DNA of 64,000 nucleotides. It comes from Streptomyces griseicoloratus (GTDB taxonomy: Bacteria; Actinomycetota; Actinomycetes; Streptomycetales; Streptomycetaceae). Position 1 is the stretch's first letter, and each line of letters opens with the position of its first letter. The notes beneath the pieces are model-generated. The model ran no database searches, had not been told where the DNA came from, and was given only the letters and a program-made list of their open reading frames with translations. The stretch lies in NCBI RefSeq assembly GCF_014534645.1, contig NZ_JACVQF010000163.1, positions 62,001 to 126,000 of the forward strand, written 5' to 3'. Shown here piece by piece: positions 50,544 to 60,016 of the stretch. A program made the translations under genes and the position numbers.

Positions 50544-50564
50544 CTTGACAACGGCACACTCAAG
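50544..50564. promoter_or_regulatory. HAIR-like HspR operator overlapping a consensus -35
   Basis: CTTGACA-N7-ACTCAAG matches the HspR inverted repeat HAIR (CTTGAGT-N7-ACTCAAG). The right half is exact, the left half matches five of seven, and the spacing is exact. The left arm contains a perfect -35 TTGACA (50545-50550). TGTGCT 17 bp later is a weak -10 candidate. It lies 57 bp before the dnaK ATG. HspR binding here would block RNA polymerase directly. Confidence 0.75.
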
Positions 50565-50620
50565 TTTTGTGCTGGAGAGCATAGGCACCCGTAGGTTGCC
50601 CTGGCGGAAAGGGGACGGCG

Positions 50621-52483
50621 ATGGGACGTGCGGTCGGTATCGATCTCGGGACCACGAACTCGGTGGTGGCCGTGCTGGAGGGCGGCGAACCCACGGTCGT
50701 CGCCAACGCGGAAGGCGCGCGGACCACCCCCTCGGTCGTGGCCTTCGCGAAGAACGGCGAAGTGCTGGTCGGCGAGGTCGCCAAACGGCAGGCCGTGACC
50801 AACGTCGAGCGCACCGCGCGCTCCGTGAAGCGGTACATGGGCGACGCCCACTGGCGCTTCCCCGAGCAGGGCGCCATCGACGGCACCCGCTACCGGGCGC
50901 AGGAGCTGTCCGCGCGGGTGCTGCAGAAGCTGAAGCGGGACGCGGAGGCGTACCTGGGCGAGGACGTCACGGACGCGGTGATCACCGTCCCCGCCTACTT
51001 CGACGACCACCAGCGGCAGGCGACCAAGGAGGCCGGTGAGATCGCCGGCCTTAAGGTGCTGCGGATCATCAACGAACCGACGGCGGCGGCCCTGGCGTAC
51101 GGACTGGACAAGGAGAGCGACCAGACCGTGCTCGTCTTCGACCTCGGCGGCGGCACCTTCGACGTGTCGCTGCTGGAGATGGGCGAGGGCGTCATCGAGG
51201 TGAAGGCCACCAACGGGGACACGCATCTCGGCGGCGACGACTGGGACCAGCGGATCGTCGAGTACCTCGTCAAGCGGTTCAAGGGGCAGTACGGCATCGA
51301 CCTCGGCGGCGACAAGATGGCCCTGCAACGGCTGAGGGAGGGCGCCGAGCGGGCCAAGATCGAGCTGTCGTCGTCGACCGAGACGACCATCAACCTGCCG
51401 TACATCACGGCCTCCGCCGAGGGCCCGCTGCACCTGGACGAGAAGCTCACCCGGGCCCAGTTCCAGGAGCTCACCGCCGACCTGCTCGACCGCTGCCGCA
51501 ACCCCTTCCACCAGGCGGTCAAGGACGCGGGCGTCAAGCTCTCGGCGGTCGACCACGTGATCCTCGTGGGCGGCTCCACCCGCATGCCGGCCGTCACCGA
51601 CCTGGTCAAGGAACTCACCGGCAAGGAGCCGCACAAGGGCGTCAACCCCGACGAGGTGGTGGCCGTCGGCGCGGCCCTGCAGGCGGGCGTCCTGCGCGGC
51701 GACGTCAAGGACGTGCTGCTCCTCGACGTCACCCCGCTGTCCCTGGGCATCGAGACCAAGGGCGGCATCATGACCAAGCTCATTGAGCGCAACACCACCA
51801 TCCCGACCCGGCGCTCGGAGATCTTCACCACGGCGACCGACAACCAGCCCTCGGTCGGCATCCAGGTCTACCAGGGCGAACGCGAGATCGCCGCCTACAA
51901 CAAGAAGCTCGGCGTCTTCGACCTCACCGGCCTGCCGCCCGCCCCGCGCGGAGTCCCGCAGATCGAGGTGGCCTTCGACATCGACGCCAACGGCATCATG
52001 CACGTCTCCGCCAAGGACCTCGCGACCGGCCGCGAGCAGAAGATGACCGTCACCGGCGGCTCGGCACTGCCCAAGGAGGACATCGACCGCATGATGCGGG
52101 ACGCCGAGCAGTACGCGGAGGAGGACCGCAAACGCCGGGAGGCGGCCGAGACCCGCAACCAGGCCGAACAGCTCGTCTACCAGACCGAGAAGTTCATCCG
52201 GGACAACGGCGACCGGATTCCCGCCGACACACGCGGAGAGGTCGAGTCGGCCGTCGCCGACCTCAAGGACCGGCTGGAGCGGAACGCCGACACGGCCGCC
52301 CTGCGCGAGGGCGTCGAGAAGCTCGCCTCCGTCAGCCAGCGCATGGGCCAGGCGATGTACGCCCAGGCCCAGCCGTCGTCGGAGGCGGGCGGCGGACAGT
52401 CCTCCGCACCGCAGGACGACGAATCCGTGGTGGACGCCGAGATCGTCGACGACGAGCGGGAGACCAAGGGGCCCGCCGCCTAG
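50621..52483 (+). CDS. dnaK: Hsp70 chaperone DnaK
   Basis: The 620-residue protein has the full DnaK architecture. The ATPase domain contains [44 protein letters not shown] and [13 protein letters not shown]. The substrate domain contains [20 protein letters not shown] and [19 protein letters not shown]. The lid ends in [19 protein letters not shown], a variant of the usual EEVD-like acidic end. No grpE, dnaJ or hspR follows, unlike the canonical dnaK operon, so this is probably an additional copy. A HAIR-like operator upstream suggests heat-shock control by HspR. It is convergent with narI, whose end is 6 nt away. Confidence 0.95.
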   Translation: MGRAVGIDLGTTNSVVAVLEGGEPTVVANAEGARTTPSVVAFAKNGEVLVGEVAKRQAVTNVERTARSVKRYMGDAHWRFPEQGAIDGTRYRAQELSARVLQKLKRDAEAYLGEDVTDAVITVPAYFDDHQRQATKEAGEIAGLKVLRIINEPTAAALAYGLDKESDQTVLVFDLGGGTFDVSLLEMGEGVIEVKATNGDTHLGGDDWDQRIVEYLVKRFKGQYGIDLGGDKMALQRLREGAERAKIELSSSTETTINLPYITASAEGPLHLDEKLTRAQFQELTADLLDRCRNPFHQAVKDAGVKLSAVDHVILVGGSTRMPAVTDLVKELTGKEPHKGVNPDEVVAVGAALQAGVLRGDVKDVLLLDVTPLSLGIETKGGIMTKLIERNTTIPTRRSEIFTTATDNQPSVGIQVYQGEREIAAYNKKLGVFDLTGLPPAPRGVPQIEVAFDIDANGIMHVSAKDLATGREQKMTVTGGSALPKEDIDRMMRDAEQYAEEDRKRREAAETRNQAEQLVYQTEKFIRDNGDRIPADTRGEVESAVADLKDRLERNADTAALREGVEKLASVSQRMGQAMYAQAQPSSEAGGGQSSAPQDDESVVDAEIVDDERETKGPAA

Positions 52484-52489
52484 GCCCGC

Positions 52490-53212
52490 TCAGGACCCCG
52501 CCCGCTCCCAGCCCCGCCGGTCCGGGCGCGGCCCCAGCTGCCGGGGGTCGCGCGACCGGTACACCACGTACGGCCGTACCAGGTACTGCACCGGCGCGCT
52601 GAACATGTGCACCAGACGCGTGTACGGCACCAGGGCGATCAGCACCATCCCGGCCACCGCGTGCACCTGGTACAGCACCGGCACGCCCTCCATCAGCCCC
52701 GTCTGCGGGCGCAGGATGAACAGGGAGCGCGCCCAGGGGGCGATGGTGCCGCGGTAGTCGTAGCCGTCGCCGGAGGTGTCGGAGAGCTTGGCGGCCATGC
52801 CCAGCACGATCGCCCCGAGCAGGAGGACGTACATGGCCTTGTCGTTGGCCGTGGTCGCCCGGAGGACGGGCGCCTTGGTGCGGCGCCGGTAGATCAGCAT
52901 CCCGATCCCGGCGACCGCCAGCACCCCGGCCGCCGTTCCGCCGTACAGGGAGAACAGGTGGTAGGTGTACTCGCTCACGCCGAGCGCCCCGGTCCACGAC
53001 GCCGGCACGAACAGCCCGACCAGATGGCCGACCAGCACGAAGAGGATGCCGTAGTGGAACACCGGGGAGGCGATGTTCAGCAGCTTCGACTCGTACACCT
53101 GGGAGGAGCGGGTCGTCCAGCCGAACCGGTCGTAGCGGTGCCGCCAGACCAGTCCGGCGACGAGCAGGGCGAACGCGGCGTAGGGCAGCACACCCCACAG
53201 GAAGACGGTCAC
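52490..53212 (-). CDS. narI: Respiratory nitrate reductase gamma subunit (cytochrome b)
   Basis: The 240-residue membrane protein has five hydrophobic segments (FLWGVLPYAAFALLVAGLVW, FHYGILFVLVGHLVGLFVPA, MYVLLLGAIVLGMAAKL). Histidines FHYGILFVLVGH in the N-terminal half and VLYQVHAVAGM and RLVHMFSAPVQYL in the C-terminal half are placed to bind the two b haems. It takes electrons from menaquinol and passes them to NarH. The GTG start at 53212 overlaps the narJ stop (GTGA). Confidence 0.94.
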   Translation of the reverse strand: MTVFLWGVLPYAAFALLVAGLVWRHRYDRFGWTTRSSQVYESKLLNIASPVFHYGILFVLVGHLVGLFVPASWTGALGVSEYTYHLFSLYGGTAAGVLAVAGIGMLIYRRRTKAPVLRATTANDKAMYVLLLGAIVLGMAAKLSDTSGDGYDYRGTIAPWARSLFILRPQTGLMEGVPVLYQVHAVAGMVLIALVPYTRLVHMFSAPVQYLVRPYVVYRSRDPRQLGPRPDRRGWERAGS

Positions 53213-53703
53213 GGGCGGTCTCCGGGGGGTGTGGTCGGCAGGGTGGCGCACACGGCGTCCAGGACGCAGGCGTACGGGGTGCCGAAGGCGGTGAGCCGGG
53301 AGCGCAGCTCCTCCAGGGCGCCGCGGTGCTCGACGAGCAGGCCGTCGTCCCCGGTGCGGGAGGTGAACTCCAGCACGGCGGGCAGGAAGTCGGGCAGCTC
53401 CTCGCCGGTGAACGTGAGCCCGTGGGCGCGGTAGAGGTCCTTGAAGCGGACCAGCGACATCCCGCGCCGCCGGGTGTCCCCGTCCCGCCACCAGCTCAGG
53501 TACAGGCTGTGGCGGTTCCTGAAGTCGAAGACCTCCACGTAGTGCGCCTGGAGCTCCCCCTGCGGAGTCACCGCCGCGTGGTCGGTGAACCCCCGCAACT
53601 GGGGCGCGGCCTCGCGCACCAGCGGCAGCCGGGCGCGGAAGTCGTCGTCGGGGTAGGTGAGACACAGCGCCGCCGCCTGGTACAGCACCTCGAAGCCGGG
53701 CAT
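53209..53703 (-). CDS. narJ: Nitrate reductase molybdenum cofactor assembly chaperone
   Basis: The 164-residue product is a NarJ/TorD-type chaperone. PGFEVLYQAAALCLTYPDDD, HYVEVFDFRNRHSLYLSWWR and LPDFLPAVLEFTSRTGDDGL are the family blocks. It holds NarG until the molybdenum cofactor is inserted. The ATG at 53703 shares one base with the narH stop (TGATG). Confidence 0.93.
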   Translation of the reverse strand: MPGFEVLYQAAALCLTYPDDDFRARLPLVREAAPQLRGFTDHAAVTPQGELQAHYVEVFDFRNRHSLYLSWWRDGDTRRRGMSLVRFKDLYRAHGLTFTGEELPDFLPAVLEFTSRTGDDGLLVEHRGALEELRSRLTAFGTPYACVLDAVCATLPTTPPGDRP

Positions 53704-55298
53704 CAGACCTCCCTCTCGTCGTCCGCGGTCTGCCGCCTGCGCAGGATGTGGAAGTTCTCCACTGGCACCAGCGGCAGCCGCCGCCGTCCCGAGTCCTGTC
53801 CGAACGGGCCGTCGCCGCCCATCCCCGGGCCACCGTCGTAGTCCAGGCTGCACGCCTCGGGCAGCGCCGACTCCTCCAGCCGGCGCGCGTCCCCGACGGC
53901 CGCCGTCGGGATCACGTACCGCTCCTCGTACTTGGCGATCGCCAGCAGCCGGTACATGTCCTCCACCTCCCCGGGCGTCATGCCGACGGCCGCCGGGACG
54001 GCCGGGTCGGGCTCGTCGCCGAGGTTGACCGACCGCATGTGGGAGCGCATCGCGGCCAGCTTCTCCAGGGACGCGCGCACCGGGCCGACGTCACCCGCCG
54101 TGAACAGCTCGGCCAGGTACTCCAGCGGGATGCGCAGCGTGTCGATCGCACCGAAGAGGTTGCCCGCGTCCTCGCCGTCGTGCCCGGTCTCCGCCAGCGC
54201 GTCCACGACCGGCGACAGGGGCGGGATGTACCAGACCATCGGCAGCGTCCGGTACTCCGGATGCAGCGGCAGCGCCACCCGGTACGTGCTCACCAGCGCG
54301 TGCACGGGGGAGCGGCGGGCCGCCTGAAGCCAGTCGTACGGGATGCCCGCCTCCTTTGCCGCCCGGATCACCGCGGGGTCGGCGGGGTCGAGGAAGACGT
54401 CCAGCTGCGCCTCGTACAGGTCCCGTTCGTCCGGCGTGGACGCGGCCCCGGTCACCCTGTCGGCGTCGTACAGCACGACCCCCAGGTACCGCAGCCGTCC
54501 CACGCACGTCTCCGAGCAGACCGTCGGCAGGCCGGCCTCGACGCGCGGGTAGCAGAAGGTGCACTTCTCGGCCTTGCCGGTGCGGTGGTTGAAGTACACC
54601 TTCTTGTACGGGCATCCGGTCACGCACATCCGCCAGCCCCGGCAGCGGTCCTGGTCGACCAGGACGATGCCGTCCTCCGACCGCTTGTACATCGCCCCGG
54701 ACGGGCAGGACGCCACGCAGGACGGGTTGAGGCAGTGCTCGCAGATGCGCGGGAGATAGAACATGAACGTCTGCTCGTAGGCGAACCGCACCTTCTCGGC
54801 GGCCCGCTCCCGGGTGCGCTCCACCATCGGGTCGAGATCGCCGTGGGCGGGGGCGCCCGCCAGGTTGTCGTCCCAGTTCGACGACCACGCGATCTTCATC
54901 GGCTTGCCGTCGAGCTGCGAGACGGGCCGCGCCACGGGGTAGTCGGTGCCGAGCGGGGCGTCGGTGAGGTTCTTGTAGTCGTACGTCCAGGGCTCGTAGT
55001 AGTCCTTGATCTCGGGGAGCCTGGGGTTGGAGAAGATCCCGGCGAGTTTCTTCAGCCTCCCTCCCGCCTTGAGCTTCAGCGCGCCCCGCCGGTTCAGCTC
55101 CCAGCCGCCCCGCCACCTGTCCTGGTCCTCGTAGCGGCGGGGGTAGCCCTGGCCGGGCCGGGTCTCGACGTTGTTGAACCACACGTACTCCATGCCCCGG
55201 CGGTTGGTCCACGCCTGTTTGCAGGTGACCGAGCAGGTGTGGCAGCCGATGCACTTGTCGAGGTTCATGACCATCGCGAGCTGGGCCATCGGGCGCAT
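53703..55298 (-). CDS. narH: Respiratory nitrate reductase beta subunit (Fe-S)
   Basis: The 531-residue protein contains four iron-sulfur motifs. DKCIGCHTCSVTCKQAW lies near the start, and CEHCLNPSCVASCPSG near 160-180. RCRGWRMCVTGCPYKK has Trp in place of the second Cys, giving the 3Fe-4S centre. CTFCYPRVEAGLPTVCSETC completes the set. It relays electrons from NarI to NarG. The start at 55298 shares a base with the narG stop; Met 55289 is an alternative. Confidence 0.95.
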   Translation of the reverse strand: MRPMAQLAMVMNLDKCIGCHTCSVTCKQAWTNRRGMEYVWFNNVETRPGQGYPRRYEDQDRWRGGWELNRRGALKLKAGGRLKKLAGIFSNPRLPEIKDYYEPWTYDYKNLTDAPLGTDYPVARPVSQLDGKPMKIAWSSNWDDNLAGAPAHGDLDPMVERTRERAAEKVRFAYEQTFMFYLPRICEHCLNPSCVASCPSGAMYKRSEDGIVLVDQDRCRGWRMCVTGCPYKKVYFNHRTGKAEKCTFCYPRVEAGLPTVCSETCVGRLRYLGVVLYDADRVTGAASTPDERDLYEAQLDVFLDPADPAVIRAAKEAGIPYDWLQAARRSPVHALVSTYRVALPLHPEYRTLPMVWYIPPLSPVVDALAETGHDGEDAGNLFGAIDTLRIPLEYLAELFTAGDVGPVRASLEKLAAMRSHMRSVNLGDEPDPAVPAAVGMTPGEVEDMYRLLAIAKYEERYVIPTAAVGDARRLEESALPEACSLDYDGGPGMGGDGPFGQDSGRRRLPLVPVENFHILRRRQTADDEREV

Positions 55299-58200
55299 CA
55301 GTACTCGACCTCCTGGGCGCGGCGGCGGATCACCGTCACCTCGTCGCGCTGGTTGCCCGTCGGGCCCAGGTAGTTGAACGCCCAGGACAACTGGGCGTAG
55401 CCGCCGATCAGATGGGTCGGCTTGAGGATCAGCCGGGTGAGCGAGTTGTGGATGCCGCCGCGCATGCCCGTCGTCTCCGCCAGCGGCACGTTCACGGTGC
55501 GCTCCTGCGCGTGGTGCATGTAGACCGTGCCGGGCGGCATGCGGTGCGAGACCACCGCCCGGGCCACCACCACCCCGTTGCGGTTGACCGCCTCGATCCA
55601 GTCGTCGTCGGCCACCCCGACGGCCTCCGCGTCCTGCGGGGACATCCAGATGTTCTGCCCGCCCCGGGACAGGGACAGCATGAACAGGTTGTCCTGGTAC
55701 TCGGAGTGGATGGACCACTTGTTGTGCGGGGTGAGGTACCGGACCGTCACCTCCCGCTGCCCGTCGGGGCCGAGCCGCGGTTCGCCGAACAGCCGGTGCA
55801 TGTCCAGCGGCGGCCGGTACACCGGCAGTGCCTCGCCCAGCTCGTGCATCCAGTCGTGGTCCAGGAAGAAGTGCTGCCGGCCGGTGAGCGTGTGCCAGGG
55901 CTTGAGGTGCTCGGTGTTCAGCGTGAACGCCGTGTACCGGCGGCCTCCCGACTCGCTGCCCGACCACTCCGGCGAGGTGATCACCGGCACGGGCGCGGCC
56001 TGCGTGTCCGCGTACGTGACCCGCTTGCCCTCGTGCTCGGCGGCCAGGTGCGCCATCTCCTGCCCGGTCTTCGCCTCCAGGGTGCGGAAGCCCTGCACGG
56101 CCAGGCGCCCGTTGGTCGTGCCGGACAGCGCCAGGACGGTGTTCGCCGCCTTCACCGCCGTGTCCAGCGCCGGGCGTCCGTCGGCCGGGCCGCCCCGTAC
56201 CGCGCCGTTCATGTGCCGCAGCCGCTCGACCTCCTCGTCCGGCTTCAGCGTGATGCCCTTGGCGGGCAGGCCCTTGGCCTCCACCAGCGGGCCCAGCGCC
56301 GCGAACTTCGCGCCGACCGCCGTGTAGTCCCGCTCCACGACGGTCAGGTTCGGCAGGGTCCTGCCCGGCACCGGGTCGCACTCCCCGCGCTTCCAGTCCC
56401 GCACGACACCGCCCGGCTGGGCGGTCTCGCCGGGTGTGTCGTGCTGGAGCGGCGCCGCCACCAGGTCCCTGCGCACGCCGAGATGGCCGGCGGCCAGCTC
56501 GCTCAGCTTCTCCGCGAGCGCCTTGAAGGTGTCGAAGTCGGTCCGCGCCTGCCACGGCGGGTCCACGGCCGGCGAGAAGGCGTGCACGTAGGGGTGCATG
56601 TCCGTACTGGACAGGTCGTGCTTCTCGTACCAGGTCGCGGCGGGCAGCACCACGTCCGACAGCAGCGTGGAGGAGGTGTGCCGGAAGTCCAGCGACAGCA
56701 GCAGGTCGAGCTTGCCCTCGGGCGCCTCCTCCCGCCAGACCACGTCCCGGGGGCGCTCGTCGGGTGCCGCCTGTTCGGCGCGCAGCGAGGAGTGCGTGCC
56801 CAGCAGGTGCTTCGTGAAGTACTCGGCGCCCTTCGCCGACGAACCGAGCAGGTTGGCCCGCCACAGGTTCACGATCCGCGGCCAGTTCTCCGGCGCGTCC
56901 GGGTCCTCGCAGGCGAACCTCAGCGTCCCCGCCCGCAGCTCGGCCACCGCGTGCGCCACCGGGTCGCCGAACACCTCGCCCAGCTGAAGCGGATTGCGGT
57001 CGAACGTCGGATACGACGGCATCCAGCCCGTGCGTGCGGACAGCGCGAGACAGTCAGCGGCCGTCATCCCCGCCAGCCGGCCCTGACCCAGCGGCGAGGC
57101 CAGCACGTCCGCGCCGAACCGGTCGTAACGCCACTGGTCGGTGTTGAGGAACCAGAACGCCGTGCCGATCATCTGGCGCGGCGGGCGCGACCAGTCCGAC
57201 GCGGCGGCCAGCGCCGCCCAGCCGGTCACCGGACGGCACTTCTCCTGGCCCACGTAGTGCGCCCAGCCGCCGCCGTTGCGACCCTGGCAGCCGGTCAGCT
57301 GGAGCAGGGCCAGGAAGGTGCGGTAGATGGTCTCGGAGTGGAACCAGTGGTTGGTGCCCGCGCCCATGAGGATCATGCAGCGGCCCTTCGACCGCTCGGC
57401 GGTCCGTGCGAACTCCCGGGCGATCCGCACACACGCCGCCGCCGGGACGGAGGTGTGCGTCTCCTGCCAGGCCGGGGTGCCGGGCGCGCCGGCGTCCTCG
57501 TAGGAGGCGGGCCAGTCGCCCGGCACCCCGGGGCGCGCCACGCCGTACTGCGCCAGCAGCAGGTCGAACACCGTCGTCACCAGCGGCCCGTCCGGCCCGC
57601 CGGGCCGGATCGCCGGAACTCCCCGCCGCACGACGTCCCCGCGGCCCTGCCCGTGCGGGCCGCCGTCGGTGTCGAAGCGGGGCAGCAGCACCTCCACGCC
57701 CGCCGCCTCCCCATGGCCGTGCAGGCTCAGGCGGGGGCGTACGTCGCCCAGGTCGAGGTTCCACCTCCCCCGGTCGGCCTCGTTCCAGCGGAAGCCGAGG
57801 GAGCCGTTCGGGACGACCGGGCGGCCCGTCGCCTCGTCCAGCACGACCGTCTTCCAGGGCGCGTCCTCGCCCTGCTGCCCCAGATCGGCGGCGCGCAGGA
57901 ACTTCGCCGGGACGTGGCCCCCGTCCCGCTCGCTCAGCGTCACCAGGAACGGCAGGTCGGTGAAGCGCCGCACGTAGTCGTCGAAGAACGGCGTGACGCG
58001 GTCGACGAAGAACTCCTTCAGGACCACGTGCCCCATCGCCAGCGCCAGCGCGCCGTCCGTGCCGGGGTGCGGGTGCAGCCACAGGTCGGCGAACTTGGCG
58101 TTGTCCGCGTAGTCGGGTGCGATCACCACGACCTTCTGGCCCCGGTAGCGGGCCTCCGCCATCCAGTGCGCGTCCGGCGTGCGGGTCACCGGGACGTTCG

Positions 58201-58993
58201 ACCCCCACATGATCAGATACGCCGCGTCCCACCAGTCGCCCGACTCCGGCACGTCCGTCTGGTCGCCGAAGACCTGCGGGGAGGCCACCGGCAGATCGGC
58301 GTACCAGTCGTAGAACGACAGCATCGGGGCACCGATCAGCGAGTGGAAGCGGGCACCGGCCGCGTGCGACACCATCGACATCGCCGGGATGGGGGAGAAC
58401 CCGGCGATGCGGTCCGGGCCGTACGTCTTGATGGTGTGGACGTGGGCCGCGGCGACCATCTCGACCGCCTCGTCCCAGCTCGCCCGGACCAGCCCGCCCT
58501 TGCCGCGCGCCCGCTGGTAGCGCCTCCGCCGCTCGGGGTCGCCCTGGACGTCGGCCCAGGCCAGCACCGGGTCGCCGAGCCGCTCCTGGGCCTCCCGGTA
58601 CATCTCCAGGAGCACCCGGCGCACGTACGGGTGACGCACCCGGGTCGGCGAGTACGTGTACCAGGAGAAGGCGGCGCCCCGGGGGCAGCCGCGCGGCTCG
58701 TACTCGGGGCGGTCCGGACCGACGGACGGATAGTCGGTCGCCTGCGTCTCCCAGGTGATGATCCCGTCCTTGACGAACACGTTCCAGCGGCACGAGCCCG
58801 TGCAGTTCACGCCGTGGGTGGAGGTCACGACCTTGTCGTGGCTCCACCGGTCCCGGTAGAAGGCGTCCGCCTCCCGGCCGCCCACCAGCCCGATGCTGTG
58901 CAGGTCGGGCGCGGCCGTGCCGGGCCGGAAGAACCGCCCCGCGCGCAGCAGGGCGGCGCCCGGCTCGGTGGGCGGTGTCCGCGTGTCCGTCAC
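55298..58993 (-). CDS. narG: Respiratory nitrate reductase alpha subunit (molybdopterin)
   Basis: The 1231-residue protein matches membrane-bound nitrate reductase catalytic subunits. The N-terminal Fe-S motif is VVTSTHGVNCTGSCRWNVFV (about 56-75), with His as one ligand. EPRGCPRGAAFSWYTYSPTR follows. The Mo-coordinating Asp region lies in YLIMWGSNVPVTRTPDAHWM and HPGTDGALALAMGHVVLKEF. No twin-arginine signal is seen, so the active site faces the cytoplasm. The GTG at 58993 is preceded by AAGGGAG. No nitrate transporter or two-component regulator is in the window. Confidence 0.95.
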   Translation of the reverse strand: MTDTRTPPTEPGAALLRAGRFFRPGTAAPDLHSIGLVGGREADAFYRDRWSHDKVVTSTHGVNCTGSCRWNVFVKDGIITWETQATDYPSVGPDRPEYEPRGCPRGAAFSWYTYSPTRVRHPYVRRVLLEMYREAQERLGDPVLAWADVQGDPERRRRYQRARGKGGLVRASWDEAVEMVAAAHVHTIKTYGPDRIAGFSPIPAMSMVSHAAGARFHSLIGAPMLSFYDWYADLPVASPQVFGDQTDVPESGDWWDAAYLIMWGSNVPVTRTPDAHWMAEARYRGQKVVVIAPDYADNAKFADLWLHPHPGTDGALALAMGHVVLKEFFVDRVTPFFDDYVRRFTDLPFLVTLSERDGGHVPAKFLRAADLGQQGEDAPWKTVVLDEATGRPVVPNGSLGFRWNEADRGRWNLDLGDVRPRLSLHGHGEAAGVEVLLPRFDTDGGPHGQGRGDVVRRGVPAIRPGGPDGPLVTTVFDLLLAQYGVARPGVPGDWPASYEDAGAPGTPAWQETHTSVPAAACVRIAREFARTAERSKGRCMILMGAGTNHWFHSETIYRTFLALLQLTGCQGRNGGGWAHYVGQEKCRPVTGWAALAAASDWSRPPRQMIGTAFWFLNTDQWRYDRFGADVLASPLGQGRLAGMTAADCLALSARTGWMPSYPTFDRNPLQLGEVFGDPVAHAVAELRAGTLRFACEDPDAPENWPRIVNLWRANLLGSSAKGAEYFTKHLLGTHSSLRAEQAAPDERPRDVVWREEAPEGKLDLLLSLDFRHTSSTLLSDVVLPAATWYEKHDLSSTDMHPYVHAFSPAVDPPWQARTDFDTFKALAEKLSELAAGHLGVRRDLVAAPLQHDTPGETAQPGGVVRDWKRGECDPVPGRTLPNLTVVERDYTAVGAKFAALGPLVEAKGLPAKGITLKPDEEVERLRHMNGAVRGGPADGRPALDTAVKAANTVLALSGTTNGRLAVQGFRTLEAKTGQEMAHLAAEHEGKRVTYADTQAAPVPVITSPEWSGSESGGRRYTAFTLNTEHLKPWHTLTGRQHFFLDHDWMHELGEALPVYRPPLDMHRLFGEPRLGPDGQREVTVRYLTPHNKWSIHSEYQDNLFMLSLSRGGQNIWMSPQDAEAVGVADDDWIEAVNRNGVVVARAVVSHRMPPGTVYMHHAQERTVNVPLAETTGMRGGIHNSLTRLILKPTHLIGGYAQLSWAFNYLGPTGNQRDEVTVIRRRAQEVEY

Positions 58994-59014
58994 GTGCGCT
59001 CCCTTGCTCGCCCT

Positions 59015-59026
59015 GGTTCCCGAACC
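59015..59026. promoter_or_regulatory. Short inverted repeat 22 bp upstream of narG
   Basis: GGTTC-CC-GAACC is a perfect 5-bp inverted repeat in the only upstream region of the nar operon. It is a candidate operator or promoter element; no known regulator motif was recognised. Confidence 0.25.
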
Positions 59027-59097
59027 TAGGGGCGGGCGCGGGAGCGCACCCGTTCGCAGCGCCCGTACGGGTCAGGGCGCACGCGGGCGGCCGTAGG

Positions 59098-59913
59098 TCA
59101 GGGCTTGCGCGCCACTCCCGCGTACACCGGCACGATGCCCTCCGCCTGGGCCGCCACGTCCTCCGGCTCGGGCCGCCACCCGGTCACCGGGATGATGCCG
59201 GGGCCCAGCAGCTGAAGGCCGTCGAAGAAGCGCGCGAACTCGGTGAGCGAGCGCGGGTGGAACGGCGTGCCGCTGCGCGCGAACAGGCCGGCGGCCTTCC
59301 CCACCGCCTCCGGGTTCAGATCCGGCGTGACCTGCGACAGGATCAGGAAACTGCCCGGGGCGAGGGCGTCGACGTACCGCTTCAGCAGACCGTGCACGTC
59401 GTCGCCGTCGACCGCGTCGCCGAGGTAGTGCGTCAGGGCCACCAGCGACAGCGCGACGGGCTGTGCGAAGTCCAGGGTCTCGCCGGCCAGCCGCAGGATG
59501 GTGTCCGGGTCCCGGACGTCCGCGTGGACGTAGTCGGTGGAGCCCTCCGCCGATCCGTGCAGCAGCGCCTCGGCGTGCCGGAGCACGATCGGGTCGTTGT
59601 CGGCGTACACCACCCGCGAGCCGGGGGCGACCCCCTGGGCCACCTGGTGCAGGTTCGGCTCGGTGGGGATGCCCGTCCCGATGTCCAGGAACTGGCGTGT
59701 CCCGGCCTCGGCGACCGTCCGGACGGCCCGGTGCATGAACCGGCGGTTGGCGCGTGCCCCGCGGACGGCCGTGTCGTCGACGGCGAGGATCTTGCGGGCC
59801 AGCTCCTCGTCCACCGGGTAGTTGTCCTTGCCGCCCAGCCACCAGTCGTAGACGCGGGCCGGATGGGGCCGGCTGGTGTCGAGGGGGGCGGGGGCGGCGT
59901 CGGATCCGGTCAT
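59098..59913 (-). CDS. SAM-dependent methyltransferase (DUF574/Methyltransf_19 type)
   Basis: The 271-residue protein shows the Streptomyces-abundant DUF574 pattern: HPARVYDWWLGGKDNYPVDE (about 18-37), RRFMHRAVRTVAEAGTRQFL and DIGTGIPTEPNLHQVAQ. VVYADNDPIVLRHAEALL is the SAM-ribose acidic loop. These genes usually sit beside XRE-type regulators with a DUF5753 domain, as here. The substrate is unknown. The ATG at 59913 is preceded by CGAGGAGAAGACACCGC. Confidence 0.88.
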   Translation of the reverse strand: MTGSDAAPAPLDTSRPHPARVYDWWLGGKDNYPVDEELARKILAVDDTAVRGARANRRFMHRAVRTVAEAGTRQFLDIGTGIPTEPNLHQVAQGVAPGSRVVYADNDPIVLRHAEALLHGSAEGSTDYVHADVRDPDTILRLAGETLDFAQPVALSLVALTHYLGDAVDGDDVHGLLKRYVDALAPGSFLILSQVTPDLNPEAVGKAAGLFARSGTPFHPRSLTEFARFFDGLQLLGPGIIPVTGWRPEPEDVAAQAEGIVPVYAGVARKP

Positions 59914-60016
59914 GCGGTGTCTTCTCCTCGAAGGCTCTGCCGCGGTGCGCGGCGGGACGGGCGGATGGGGCGGGCAAAGGGGACGGCGGACGGGTCGGGC
60001 GGACGGGTCGGGCGGA

